A stretch of 64,000 nt of DNA from Siphonodentalium dalli (GCA_032622095.1 CP136065.1:155193577-155257576); one strand, 5' to 3'; numbered from the stretch's first letter, positions 1 to 10,927 are shown. Notes: a model not told the origin generated them from the sequence alone. Numbers and translations are program-made.

Positions 1-720
1 CGTCAAAACACCACGACAAAACCAATATTCTCGTCGCCAATGTGTTATCTTTTGGGTTATGGCAAAGATAAGGTTATTTATATAAGGTTCTCACCTGTTT
101 TACTCTCCTAGTCCTTCCAGTTATATACTTTCCTGGCGTGCTTTACCGATGGCGGTCCCGATTCAAGAGATCGCACACTTCCTTTTTAGCTCCGCCCTTC
201 TCTCTCGTCTTTCTCCCTTGTTACCCAATCACAGACCAGTTAGAGTTCAGATGCCAAAGGTTACAGCTATTGGTTTCTTAAGGGCCAGAGGTCATAGTTC
301 ACATTGACATATTCTACATTTCGCACTGTTATCTTCTAATTGTCTAATTTCCTTTTGGCCCAATAAAGAGTAAGCACATTGTCTCGCCTTCGTGAACATT
401 AAACGTACTTATGTATTATTCTTATTGCGACGAGCACTCACTTTATTGCTGACTGGAGTGGTCGATTTGGCAAAGTGCAGAAATAGGCTGTGCTATTATA
501 TTGAATAGAAATCGAGTTCACCTGCGTTGGGATATTAATAAATTAGTGAAATCCTGTTAACAGCTTGACGCGTTACACTGGGTCACCTAATTAGGAAATT
601 ATATCATTGCATGGATAACAGTGTCATTTGCTTTGGCTTACATTTCTTATTCTAGTAATGCAAAATCAACACACAACAATCAACAGGTCTGATTACACAC
701 ACTATTGTTTTGTGTAGGAC
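1..720. other. No gene recognised
   Basis: I see no convincing coding region, RNA gene or named repeat here. It lies downstream (minus strand) of the LINE ORF1 that ends at 721, but I find no endonuclease or RT motif in it, so that element's ORF2 is missing or was lost. Confidence 0.5.
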
Positions 721-1883
721 TTATCGTCGGTGAATATGTGGTGGATGTTCGTTGGCCCCCAACAGGTTTGAGTGGTACGCAACAATGTCATCCAGCTGTT
801 CTTCTGTTCGGAATTTGATTATTTCCCCAGTGAATGCTCTCACTAAAAGTTTCGAATTAGAGATCCATGATGAGGTGATTCCTTGTGAGTTGTAGGCTTT
901 ATTTAACAAGTATTTGTTGAACTGCGTTATATCTTCGGTTATAATAGTTTTCACACCTGTTGATTTCAGTTTATCCTTATTTATTTTTTTCCGACTGAGG
1001 ACCTCTAGTTTAGCATTTCGTGTGGCGAATTTCACAATAAGTGTCCGCGGATTAGGTTGTTTCGGAGATGGTACGGGTCCAGTTTTTGTTTCTGTGTGAC
1101 TCTTCTTCTGTTCTGGTCCCATGTCCTCTGGTTTACCTAGACGGTGGGCAATTGAGATATCGTCTGTTGAAAGGTTTGTGTTCAGAATCGCATTCAGCTC
1201 ACTCACGACTCTTTTGGCTGATTCTACGTGCGTTTCGTTTGGTGATTCCGGAATTCCTCTTAGTCTTATACTGTCTTTTCGTGTATATTGCTCTAGGTCG
1301 TTGTGATCGTACCAAAGGCGACACAGATCGAACTCAAGTTTCGAGTTTCTTTCGAATAATTCATTGTTTTTTATTTCTAGAGCAGCCTTCGAATTTTCCA
1401 GTTCCACAATCCGATTCTCTAGCGATGTTACACGGGAGTTTAATTTATCTGTGATGCCCTTTTCAAGCTCGGAGAATTTCTCAGAGAAAACTTGTCCCTG
1501 TATTTCTGAAATTTTATCAGTGGTGCTTACTGTGTTGGATAGTTTTTCTGATAATTCTTTATTAAAATCCTTCATTTTTTCATTTAGCCTTTCTTCTTGC
1601 GTTTTGTACATTTTTTCTTTGTTTCCTGTGAAAGCGAGTCCAGCTTATGTATAACAGTTTGTATTTGTTCTTCAAGTTGGACACGCAATTGCGCTGTTAA
1701 CGGTGTTGATGATTCAGGACCATTTGAACCGACAAATCTATCCATTGTTATCTGTTTTTTTGGGGATCTATGTTGGCTTTCGTCTGTTTCGTTGTATGTT
1801 GAGTCCTGATTTGCTGAATCATCTGAATTATCTAAGTTTAGCTTTTTGGCGACTTTAGATTTCTTTCTTTTATTTCCTGGCAT
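721..1883 (-). pseudogene. LINE ORF1 (L1-ORF1p-like RNA-binding protein), broken by one frameshift
   Basis: This reads as the first ORF of a non-LTR retrotransposon, whose product normally coats the element RNA as a trimer with chaperone activity. The first ATG is at 1883 (MPGNKRKKSK, a lysine-rich start); the frame is also open upstream without an ATG. A basic, serine-rich N-terminus is followed by a long coiled coil (many E, K, L, N; about 1330-1620), an RRM-like segment containing RKDSIRLRGIPESPNE, and a C-terminal domain with RTLIVKFATRNAKLEV. These are the hallmarks of the L1-ORF1p/Transposase_22 family. The frame changes at a run of six A (minus strand, near 1612-1617); the two halves overlap by 28 bases. 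A mutation in the homopolymer is the simplest cause, although a -1 ribosomal shift is formally possible. No ORF2 follows. Confidence 0.8.
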
Positions 1884-2195
1884 TATGCTGGTGAATATTT
1901 TGTGTCGTTTACCTTGAAATTGTGTTAAGTCCGAAATTTTAATCCAGTAATCCAAGGAATTCAATATGGCGGCCACGCACTCGGGAACTTTCGAAGTAGA
2001 ATTAACTTTCTAATTCCATCGAATTTCCAATATGCTCACAAAATCGTATCTCATTCTTGTTAATACATGCTGCTTTTTCTTTATTTTGCTCAGAAATTGT
2101 TCATTTAGCCCGAATATCGTTGATTATAGGATTTTTTCATTGAGCACCAATTGAGTGCGTCCGTTCGCGGCAAAACGTAAACCGGAAGTACATGC
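1884..2195 (-). promoter_or_regulatory. Probable 5' UTR of the LINE ORF1, with a YY1-like motif
   Basis: This is the sequence upstream of the ORF1 ATG at 1883. On the minus strand GCCGCCATATTG (about 1963-1974) matches the YY1 consensus CCGCCATNTT. Human L1 carries a YY1 site near its 5' end that positions transcription start, so a similar role is possible here. That is an analogy only. The 5' end of the element is not defined. Confidence 0.35.
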
Positions 2196-2636
2196 AACTT
2201 GTTACGTGTGTTGCATGCCATTGCCAACGAAAGCACCTGACTCACGTGAACATTCCGCCTTCACGTATACACGGTGTGAGTGAACATTCCGCCTGCACGT
2301 ATACACAGTTAAACCGTTTAGAAGTTTTGTGTCAAACGTGAACATTCCGCCTACACGTATATATACGGTTAAACCGTTTAGAAGTTTTGTGTCAAACGTG
2401 CAGCATTACCAAAAACGTGTAGCAGAGAGGAGTATCCAATTTCCATGGCAATCGTCGAATCCGCCGCATGTGCTTCACGAATGTTTGTTAAGGACTATAG
2501 ATACGAACCGGCCGACTTGGGAAGGACAATGCTCCGACAATGCACTGTCTACACGGTCACGATGTACGTTATCGCAAGATACATGACACTTAAAATGACA
2601 TTAATTATTCGAAAAGTTAGCAAAGACATCTTTGCG
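2196..2636 (+). repeat. Dispersed repeat A, copy 1 (unoccupied paralogue)
   Basis: It starts with short direct repeats of GTGAACATTCCGCCTACACG and CGGTTAAACCGTTTAGAAG and continues through TTGTTAAGGACTATAGATA to GTTAGCAAAGACATCTTT. The same sequence recurs at 43786-44276, where it is interrupted at AAAG by the 9.3-kb array. This copy is therefore the empty-site reference for that insertion. No coding function is recognised; the short open frames in it are not conserved as proteins. Confidence 0.8.
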
Positions 2637-3574
2637 TGTATGGCATGGAAACGCATTGGGCTAAAATCCACCCGGTTCCTGTTTCCATCAAAATAAAATA
2701 TGATCTTCACGACAACCGAATTGCTTAATAGACTTCTTTTTTTATATTTGAGTGTGATTTCGAGAACATGGAAATTATCAGCATATATATATTGTCATGG
2801 CACTGTGGTATATGTTTTTGAACTATACAATTGGTGTTTCAACGAAAGATGGCAGCCAAAATGGTACCAGATAATAGAACCATTGGTAGTAGTTCACTCA
2901 GCCCCGCGGCTTTCTTGCTGTTATTTGGAAAACATGGCTGTCTGCGAATCACTATTAAACGCATTTGTTTAGTTATCATCATTTGAGTGTTTGAAAAATA
3001 TGACATGACGTATGCCGAAGTTTGGATTTTCATTCTACCTATTATCGTGAAACGAGATGGGAATGAGCTTTGGTTCACGAATTGATAAATATATCATTTG
3101 TGACATTTTCTATAATACTGAGAATGCTATCATCTAACTGGATGTGGGGGTGTTGTGAAGCTGGTCGACAAGATACAAGAATCCCTTTAATGCGATCCAA
3201 CAGTAAGTGATTTCTGGATAAATTTAACGGAAATATTCCATTTTTTCGCATAAGCATACATATATATATAATTCTCATACACCCCATACCATACAATGTT
3301 GATGACACTTGTCTGGGTAAAATGACTCTGTACATATCCGGAATTATAGAGAATTGAATCTTAAAAACCTTATAATAAACTGATTAGGGTTCCGGATATA
3401 TTTTTCTAAGGATATAAGTGGAAACAGTAAAACTATAACTTTGTTATTGCACTATATATTGCGAAAGCATTACTGACCACAAATCTACCATACATGCAAA
3501 CGTGGCCCCAAGATTTTGGAAGTTGTCTAGTTGGTGGTTTTGGGCTAGAAGTAAACCCGCTGACAATCTTACTG
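2637..3574. other. No gene recognised
   Basis: The sequence is AT-rich and non-repetitive as far as I can see. Short open frames occur on both strands, without recognisable domains or splice context. Confidence 0.45.
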
Positions 3575-3907
3575 TTAGTGTAAACAATATTTTATTCTCA
3601 AGAATTGCACATATAATTCATAATATAAGGACGATAACAATTTAACATTAGAGAAAAGGATTTGGCAGTAAGCCAAAGGCTTATAGGTGGCCATTTCCTT
3701 AGTATATATATTGATTCATGGTTTGATTGGGTCTCAATGATGAATTGCCTGTTCCACAAGCACCCGCAACCTATCCCGTTGCCAATCGCTGCGAGTCAAC
3801 CCCTCACACACAATCACACCTCTGGCATGCTTGATTATACGAGAGCACAATATTTTTGTTTTATGTAGGCTTTTGGTTCACGCTTTACAGTTCATAACCA
3901 TATTATG
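3575..3907 (-). other. 3' UTR of the 2A-type LINE
   Basis: It lies directly downstream of the ORF2 stop. On the minus strand it contains CCTTTGGCTTACTGCCAAA, a small inverted repeat (about 3662-3681), and then GAGAATAAAATATTG, whose AATAAA is a plausible polyadenylation signal close to the element's 3' end. No long A tail is seen. The exact 3' boundary (about 3575) is an estimate. Confidence 0.5.
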
Positions 3908-6900
3908 TCAGTTAAATCGTTTGGTATCGTCGATGAACTTTTGGACGGCAATGAATATGTCGGCATTTTTGGTATAAGATATATCTACGGACCCATACAG
4001 TAATATTTTGACTTCCAAGTTCACATTCAGATTGGCTAAATAACGGACTCTTTCACGCTCGAATATTGGACAGTGGAGTAAGAAGTGCTCAGCAGTTTCT
4101 AATTCTCCACAGTCGCAAAATGGACTATTATTCAAATGATTGCAAAACAGGTCATATTTCAGGTTACTGCAGTTTGTTCGCAGGCGACAGTGGTATATTT
4201 GGCTTGGTCTTCGGTACGCTATATAATAATATGACGGTATGATAATTCGATCGGTTAAAAGAAAATTCTTAAAGTCAGAGACAGGTTCACATTCTTTCGC
4301 CTTTGGCGGAAGGTTGTTCCATAACTTGACGGTAGCTGGAAGAAATGAATTTTCGTATCTTGTCGCGTAAACTCTGGGAGTCCTGAGACCCTTTTGTCTG
4401 GAATTATAATTGGTTAAACTTCCAGATTCAATAGGAACTAGAGTATATAAGTAAGGAGGCGTGGTTCTCCTAATCATTTTAAAAAATTGCACAAGTTTAG
4501 TTTTTTCTCTCCTGCTAGATAGTGAGTCCCAACCGGTTTCCCGTAATAGTGATTGTTTGCTGCAGCTTCTAGTTGCTCCCGTGACTAATCTAGCAGCCTC
4601 GTATTGGATATCTTCCAGAGAGGTTGAATTTTCAACTGAGCAATTACCCCATACAGAGGAGGCATATTCCAACACTGGACGGATGTATGACAAGTATATA
4701 CGCTCAAGGGTTCTCCTGTCCAGAATGAATTTATATTTCCTCAGTATATACATTCGACTTGCGGCTCGATTTTCAATATCAGTGACATGATCTTTCCACG
4801 TACCGTCTCTGTTAAAAGTAAGACCTAAATGTTTGTGGGTTTCGACTTCTACAATATCCTTGTCCGACATCTGCAGGGGAGGGTGGACGATTATGTTATT
4901 TTTCCATGATACTAAAAGTGATTCTGTTTTCATGGGATTAAATTTCACTGGCCATTTTTGAGACCATTCGAAAATCAGACTAATATCGTTGTTGATTACC
5001 TCTGCGGCAATAACTGGGTCTTCAATGGATAGAAATAAAGAGGTATCATCAGCAAAAAGCCTTACATTGCACGTAACATTGTCTACAATATCATTAATGT
5101 AAATTAAAAAAAGAAGAGGGCCGAGTATGGATCCCTGGGGCACACCAGCTGAGACACAGCTCCAGCAGGAGTTCGAGATTGCAATGATTACTCGCTGGTG
5201 CCGATTGTCCAAATAATTTTGTAATAGGTCATATGTTGGGCCGACAATTCCCATTCTTTTCAACTTAAATAGTAAGCCCCGATGCCACACCTTATCGAAT
5301 GCCTTGCTGATATCACAGAAAAGGCACCTAATTTCGTTGCCATTACCAAGAGAAGATATTATATAATGGTAAACGTATGTTAACTGAAATACTGTACTAT
5401 CTTGCGGAGTGAATCCCGATTGAAGGTTTGTTAGAAGCATATTATCTCTTAAATATTCATTCATGTGAAGGTATATACACTTTTCGAACATTTTGGACAG
5501 GCAACAGAGAAGAGAAACTGGGCGATAATTACTTGGGTCGGTGGGGTCGACTTTTTTGTATATGGGCCATACATTTGCCACTTTCCATTCAGGCGGGAAG
5601 AAAGATTTTTCAAGAAATTTCTTGAAAGCAAATTCTAGTGGACCAGCTAGGGAGGATGCACAAAGTTTCAATATTCTTGGACTAATTCCGTCAGGGCCAC
5701 TGGCTTTTGCCGTTTGAACACTTTTCAGTGATTTATATATTTCTTCGCGTGTGATAACGAATGTATCTAGTCTTGATTGAGTCTTGTATTCAAATGGCGG
5801 TAATTCTACTCTGTCTTCGTTCGGGAGGGCAGAAATCGAGCAAAAGTATTCATTAAAAATCTCAGCTTTTGATTCATTGTTGGTTGTAATCGAATCCTCA
5901 TTTTTTAATGCCGATATGTTTTTTCTGTCAGGGCACATGAGTCGATTCATAGTTTTCCACCAAAGTGAAGATTCTGTGAAGCAATTTCCCAGTACTGACT
6001 GTGTTTTATCGATTAGTCTCTGCTTGGCACTCTTTATGCAAGAGGTGACATCGTTTCTTTTGGATTTATATCGGACCCAGGCATGCTCGGTTTTCTTGCG
6101 CTTAGCGTTTGAATAAAGTCGCCTTCTTTGTCTAATTAGTCTGCGAATTTGGCAAGTGATCCAACTAGGTTCGTCTTGTCGTATAGAAGCTATTTTATTT
6201 GGTATGTATTTTGAGGCTAAATGATTTATTTTGTCTGTTAACGTACTCGCTATACGTGTATACTCTATCTCAGATAATTCTAAATTATAATTCCATTGTT
6301 GGAGATCATTGTTCATTGCAGTAAAATCAGCTGCATCATAGTTCCAAACTCTTCGCTTGATGACGCGATTCGATTTCACTACGTTTAGACTTAATTTCAC
6401 TAATATTGGGCAGTGATATCGAACAAGGTCAGCAAAAAAAGGGTCCAAAATTTCATATGATTCGACAAGAAGTGGTTTATTGGTCATACATAAGTCGAGA
6501 AGTGACAATGAGCTCTCAGTAAAATATGTCGGTTCTTTGATAATTTGTGTCAGTCCAATTTTCTGTCGAATGTATCTTATTGGCGTTGTTTCGGTTTCTA
6601 GAACATTTGAATTAAAATCCCCAATGATCACGACATGAGAACAATGGCTATTGTCCATTGCCATATCGATCGAAGAATATATTTTATCCCATAGTTGAAC
6701 TGGCGAATCCGGTGGTCAATAAAAAGTTCCAAGCAGAAAGCGCGATGTTGGAGTTACAATTTCAAGCCATACGCATTCTACACCGAATGTTTCCAATTCT
6801 CGGTGTCTTTTGGAGTTTAAAGAATTAGCGACATATACTGCGATACCACCACCATGCGATGAGCGATTAAATCTCTCCGGATTGTGGAATCCATGAATAG

Positions 6901-7531
6901 CAATTTCCGAATCTGATGTATCATTGGAAAGCCATGTTTCTGTGAATGCTGCGATGTCATATTCTACTATTTCAGCAGACAAAGTATCAAGTTTGGGTTT
7001 TATGCTCTGAATATTTAGGCACATCAATGATAATTTTCTATCAGTTTTTGTATCGGACAAAGAGGGACCCGGGTTCAAATGCACGTCATATGCTTGCATC
7101 AAGATTGATTTAAGTGTTTCTATCATAGCTCGCATTATATTGGATATAGAATATTGTATCACTCTTGAAATGTATGTTTTCACATTTTTGAGAACATTGA
7201 TATGGCGAAAGCGCCTATTTCGAGTTATCTTTCTTAACTGCAGTCCAATTCTGATTGCGGAATGCAGAGACGATTCTATGTCAATGTATTGATATGTCTT
7301 TGTGAGCATCCTTTCAATCAGACTGATTGGTATAAGGCTGCCACGTTCAATCATGTAAAAACGAAGGAAAACCAAAAATGCAATATCTCTTGGGACATAC
7401 GTCATCTGCATTAGTATGTATGTTAGGATTGCCAATGAAGATATAATATCTAGGTTTTTCTCGTCAGTACCCTTTAGTGCTCTCGAGTAGTACAAACCAG
7501 TCCTTGACCTGTGTGTCATAATATCAGTCAT
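3908..7531 (-). pseudogene. LINE ORF2 (endonuclease + reverse transcriptase, CR1/Jockey-like), one in-frame stop
   Basis: This is the catalytic protein of a non-LTR retrotransposon that nicks the target and reverse-transcribes its own RNA. The frame is open from 7717; the first ATG lies at 7531. In order it shows: a hydrophobic, basic N-terminal region; a 2A-like motif DVHLNPGP (7064-7087); an APE-type endonuclease (LMCLNIQSIKPK, AFTETWLSND, SSHGGGIAVYV, VIIGDFNSN, RYHCPILV); an RT with AKASGPDGISPRIL, SNYRPVSLL, GVPQGSILGPLLFLIYINDI and catalytic FADD (residues 537-540 from the Met at 6664); and a C-terminal cysteine/histidine motif (FCDCGELETAEHFLLHC). A TGA at 6716-6718 splits the protein after GTFY, and the frame continues unchanged on the other side. 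CGA to TGA (a CpG transition) would explain it. The usual SDH endonuclease motif reads RYH here, so the catalytic Asp appears lost. This copy is very probably dead. Confidence 0.92.
7064..7087 (-). other. 2A-like ribosome-skipping motif upstream of the endonuclease
   Basis: The peptide QAYDVHLNPGPS matches the 2A consensus D-V/I-E-x-N-P-G-P except that His replaces Glu. It sits just before the endonuclease start (LSLMCLNIQS). Functional 2A sequences at this position are established for APE-type non-LTR elements of several invertebrates; they separate an N-terminal peptide from the endonuclease/RT. Whether the His variant still skips is unknown, and substitution of the Glu commonly lowers activity. 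Confidence 0.75.
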
Positions 7532-7717
7532 TGTTGTATGAGATTGAAATAAAAGGTCGACTCTGAAACAAGGACAAGAACTAGGATGTGACAGTCGGTG
7601 GTTGATGAGCACACAGACAATGCAGCAACAGCAGTATAACAGATTAAGTTGTGGAACAAACAATTCAACAATGAGATCAACATAATGTGCATAATTTTGA
7701 GCATATATTGAATACAA

Positions 7718-7845
7718 GTAGTCCGGTTAACGGCATTCGGTATGATAAATTCGATAAATTATTCAGCTTTAAGTCAGAGACAATTTTCTCGTTTTGTCTT
7801 CATTTCTAGCGATGAATTCCAATGGTTTAATTTTTATTTCTTCCC
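7718..7845. other. Upstream flank of the LINE ORF2
   Basis: This is a short AT-rich stretch before a local duplication. The ORF2 frame ends at a stop just above 7717. No element boundary or promoter is recognised. Confidence 0.35.
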
Positions 7846-8000
7846 AAAAGGGATGTTTGTATTACGTATTTCTTTAAGAAGAAAAAATAGTGAATACACT
7901 TGCTATTCAATAAATTCACTTTCCAAAAGGGGTGTTTGTGTTATGTATTTCTTTAAGAGAAAAAAAATAGTGAATACAGTTGCTATTATATACATTCACT
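7846..8000 (+). repeat. Two-copy tandem duplication (about 77 bp)
   Basis: CAAAAGGGATGTTTGTATTA...AAAATAGTGAATACACTTGC and CAAAAGGGGTGTTTGTGTTA...AAAATAGTGAATACAGTTGC lie head to tail with few differences, followed by matching TATTCAATAAATTCACT / TATTATATACATTCACT ends. Confidence 0.8.
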
Positions 8001-8645
8001 CGTGAGTTACAGGACAATAATCATTCAAGAAGAGATCAGAACCAAAATAAAGAATGAGACAGGCGCATAAAGTTGGTCCGCCGTGGCTTAATTCATGTTC
8101 ATTGTTGAAAGGTATATAACGTCATGATTAAAACATCAAGATTATGTTAGTTCCTTCGAGCAGTGTCCAAGGTTCCGGGCAACCTCAAGAGCAGTCAGGA
8201 ACCATGGGCCCATCTCCAAAGTACACACCCATGGTCTGTATGTAAATCATAAAATACAAAGTATATATAGTCGTGTTACCATTTGTGACCAATGAAACTG
8301 TGTTAACTGCTTCATATAAGTATTATGTAATCATTTCCGGGTCATAAATATAATTCAATCTTTAATTGTAATGTTTGTGACAATAAACGAAACGTCCCCT
8401 TTAAGATTGCTCCAGACGAGGCGCGGAGTTATCAGATGGTTGAGTCTCAGATCAGCTAATCCCTTGGTGAATATTTCTCCACACCGTTTAATGTGACGTG
8501 AATTCTAGGTAATCAACAGTCGTGTTGAAGTAAACACCGATGGGTGCGAGCAGAATTCGCGACACATTGGTCCACTGCCCCCTCGTTGCCTCCCTTCGCG
8601 AAATAGCGAAAATTGAAGAGAGGCCGGAAGGTAGTGGAGTCTATG
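8001..8645. other. No gene recognised
   Basis: Neither strand shows a convincing gene or repeat. The window between ORF2 and the intact ORF1 at 9803 is about 2 kb, too long and too repeat-rich for the normal spacing within one LINE. Confidence 0.4.
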
Positions 8646-8975
8646 GTGGAGATCCAAGCAAAGTTCAAAGAAACTCCCTGTATTTCGAGCATATTTCAAT
8701 CCAGGGGAGGGGTCCAACCAATTTCTAACACCGACCTTATTTAATCCATGCAGGGATGGGTCCATTCAATTTAGCAACATAGTCCCTCTTTCAATCCAGG
8801 GGAAGTTTCATTCTACACATTTCCAGTATACAGTTCAAATAGAGGGGGTCCAGATAACTATTCAATGCAATCTCTACTTCGTTCCAGGGAGGGGGGGGGG
8901 GGTAAAACAACTCTCTACATCGGTCCCTATTTCGATCCGGGGGGAAGCAACCAAGTTTACAAATTTCCAATATAA
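8646..8975 (+). repeat. Degenerate tandem repeat, period about 50 bp, about 6 units
   Basis: Units share a core such as TTTCAATCCAGGGGAGGGGT or close variants (TTTAATCCATGCAGGGATGG, TTTCAATCCAGGGGAAG, TTCGTTCCAGGGAGGG, TTTCGATCCGGGGGGAAG), each followed by a C/A-rich stretch. Spacing is about 45-55 bases. Sequence identity between units is low, so this is an old satellite. A G run lies at about 8888-8902. Confidence 0.6.
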
Positions 8976-9802
8976 CCAGTCCTGCGTAGCTATTCCATAA
9001 CATCATACTAATATATGAGGGGATTACACGTTGTCGTCTTGTCTTTAGTGTAAATAAAGGTAGCACATTCATCAATGGTCCAAAATGTGGTCGTCACAGT
9101 AACACATATTCGTCCAATTCATTTGGTCGTTAATTGTAAAAATTATTATCGTAAAAGGAAACAGCCTCTTTAAGAGGACTCGAGTCGAGGCATGGACAAA
9201 TTGTGAGTATTTCATTGCCTGGGTTCAGCTCATCGACGGTGTAAAACGGTAGTTTTACCGGCTATGAGTAGTCCGTGATGATTGCCTAATAATAGAAGCG
9301 TGGTCATTTGTTCACTGGTCTTGATATGTTTCGCCATGCATAGGGGTCGAATGTAAATAGACCAATCGTTCAGGTAATCGAATGATTCACTGATCCGGTT
9401 ATTTAGATTACATGTGTCTAATACGTTCGTGGATAACGGAGGGGGCATTGCCTGAGTCTTTAAGGTCGTATTCAAGCTCAAGGCTTATCGTACCATTATC
9501 GTACTAGTTTACGTCAATCTCAAGGCTTATCGTATTAGTTTGCGTCAACGTACATGTAATATGGCTTGAACAGATTTTGACATTGGCATGTTCATAATGT
9601 GTGCTGAAAATAGAATATTGTTCAAGACAACAATAACAATTAAAGTGGTACATAGTTATGCATTATTGGACACTGACATCCAGTAACGGCGGTCTGTTGT
9701 CCCTCAACAGAAACGTATATACAGAATGATGTCACCCGCGTTTCTCGTGGCGGGTGAGAGAGGCACAATCAGTGCCTATTTGGTTTTAAGAACTCTGTCC
9801 CA
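8976..9802. other. No gene recognised; small local repeats
   Basis: A short direct repeat of CAAGGCTTATCGTA occurs near 9480 and 9522, and GTAAAACGGTAGTTTTACCG near 9240 can form a hairpin. No coding region is supported. On the minus strand this is where an ORF2 would follow the ORF1 at 9803-10927, and none is seen. Confidence 0.45.
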
Positions 9803-10927
9803 TTAGTACAAGTTCCATTCGAATGGCACAGAATCGGCGCCAAGTTTGGCCTCCATCTGCTCTAGGTCGTGTTCAGTTGTCAGTCGGATGATATTGCCTC
9901 TTATCGATTTCACAAATATCACCCCGTCATAGTTCCATGTGCTGTCAATCAGGCCGGCCTTGGCGTGCTTTCGGCACCGTCCTGCCATAAATGATCTGAA
10001 TCTTGTCAAATGCTCATTTACGAACACTCCGCCATAACTCTGATTCGACTTCAACGTCGTTCGAGCCTTGTAGAATCTCTTCCTCACTCTATAGGAGGTG
10101 AATTTGACAAGAATTGTCCTATCCTTTTTCGGTGGATTAGACTGTGCACCCCCGCTTGAATTTGTTGACTCCGTTCTCACAATCTCTCCCGATCGGTGCG
10201 ATCTCTGGATTTCATCTTCAGAGACAGAGATGCCCATGTCTTTGGCCATATTCATGACGAGATTATCAGTATCTTCCCCATTTCTCTCCCTCAGGCCTGA
10301 TATACGCAAGGAATCTCTCATTGTATATGATCGAAGGTCATCGTTGGCATCCCTTAGCTTGATTATTGCCTGCTGTTGAGTGCTGACTATGGCTTCTAGT
10401 TTTGCTAATCTTGCCTCCAGGTGGTCAGTCGCTTCGCTAACTACTTTTTTGGCTGTGGATTTAACAACATCCTCGAAAAGTGATCTGAGTGTCTCTTTAA
10501 CTAGAGGATTCTGGAACGCTTCTATCATTCCAGCTACCATGTTAGCCCCATATGATGGTTGTGTTGCGTACTGTCTATTCATGTAAGGGACGCTGGGAAG
10601 AAACATTTGAGAATGTGGCATATTTAATTCATGAGGAAACTCTCCCTGTCCGGTGTTGGTTGCAGGTTGGGATCCATGGACTTTCATTGTGCTATTTGCA
10701 TATGGGTCTCCGATTTGCGAATCAGACATAGACAGTAATGATTTGTCTCTGATTTTCTTCGGGTCCATGCCATGCAGTAAGCTGTCGTCTGATCTATCCC
10801 GTTTTAGGTCATTGGCAATTGTCTCGAACGATTGTCGGTTTGATTGTCCGTGTGACAAGTCAACCGGAGTGGTGTCTGAGCACTGTTCGCTGTTTTTCGA
10901 CATTGTTAAGCTGACAGCGGCACACAT
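9803..10927 (-). CDS. LINE ORF1 protein, intact 374 aa (L1-ORF1p-like)
   Basis: This is the first-ORF RNA-binding protein of a non-LTR retrotransposon. It starts at a true ATG (MCAAVSLTMSKN); a second Met at residue 9 is an alternative. Residues 1-135 are low complexity, rich in S, D, P and M. Residues about 137-200 form a predicted coiled coil with leucine/alanine heptads (EARLAKLEAI, QQQAIIKLRD). Residues about 200-285 contain the RRM-like region beginning YTMRDSLRISGLRE and ending RTILVKFTSYRV. Residues 286-374 match the C-terminal domain, with FVKSIRGNIIRLTTEHDLEQ. Architecture and length fit L1-type ORF1 proteins. It differs clearly in sequence from the ORF1 at 721-1883, so it comes from another family. 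No stop or frameshift interrupts it, but ORF2 does not follow. Confidence 0.85.
   Translation of the reverse strand: MCAAVSLTMSKNSEQCSDTTPVDLSHGQSNRQSFETIANDLKRDRSDDSLLHGMDPKKIRDKSLLSMSDSQIGDPYANSTMKVHGSQPATNTGQGEFPHELNMPHSQMFLPSVPYMNRQYATQPSYGANMVAGMIEAFQNPLVKETLRSLFEDVVKSTAKKVVSEATDHLEARLAKLEAIVSTQQQAIIKLRDANDDLRSYTMRDSLRISGLRERNGEDTDNLVMNMAKDMGISVSEDEIQRSHRSGEIVRTESTNSSGGAQSNPPKKDRTILVKFTSYRVRKRFYKARTTLKSNQSYGGVFVNEHLTRFRSFMAGRCRKHAKAGLIDSTWNYDGVIFVKSIRGNIIRLTTEHDLEQMEAKLGADSVPFEWNLY

Noticed and set aside
3908-10927. One LINE with ORF1 at 9803-10927 and ORF2 at 3908-7531
   Set aside because: About 2 kb with an old satellite and duplication lies between them, far more than normal ORF1-ORF2 spacing. 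A nested insertion is possible but not shown.
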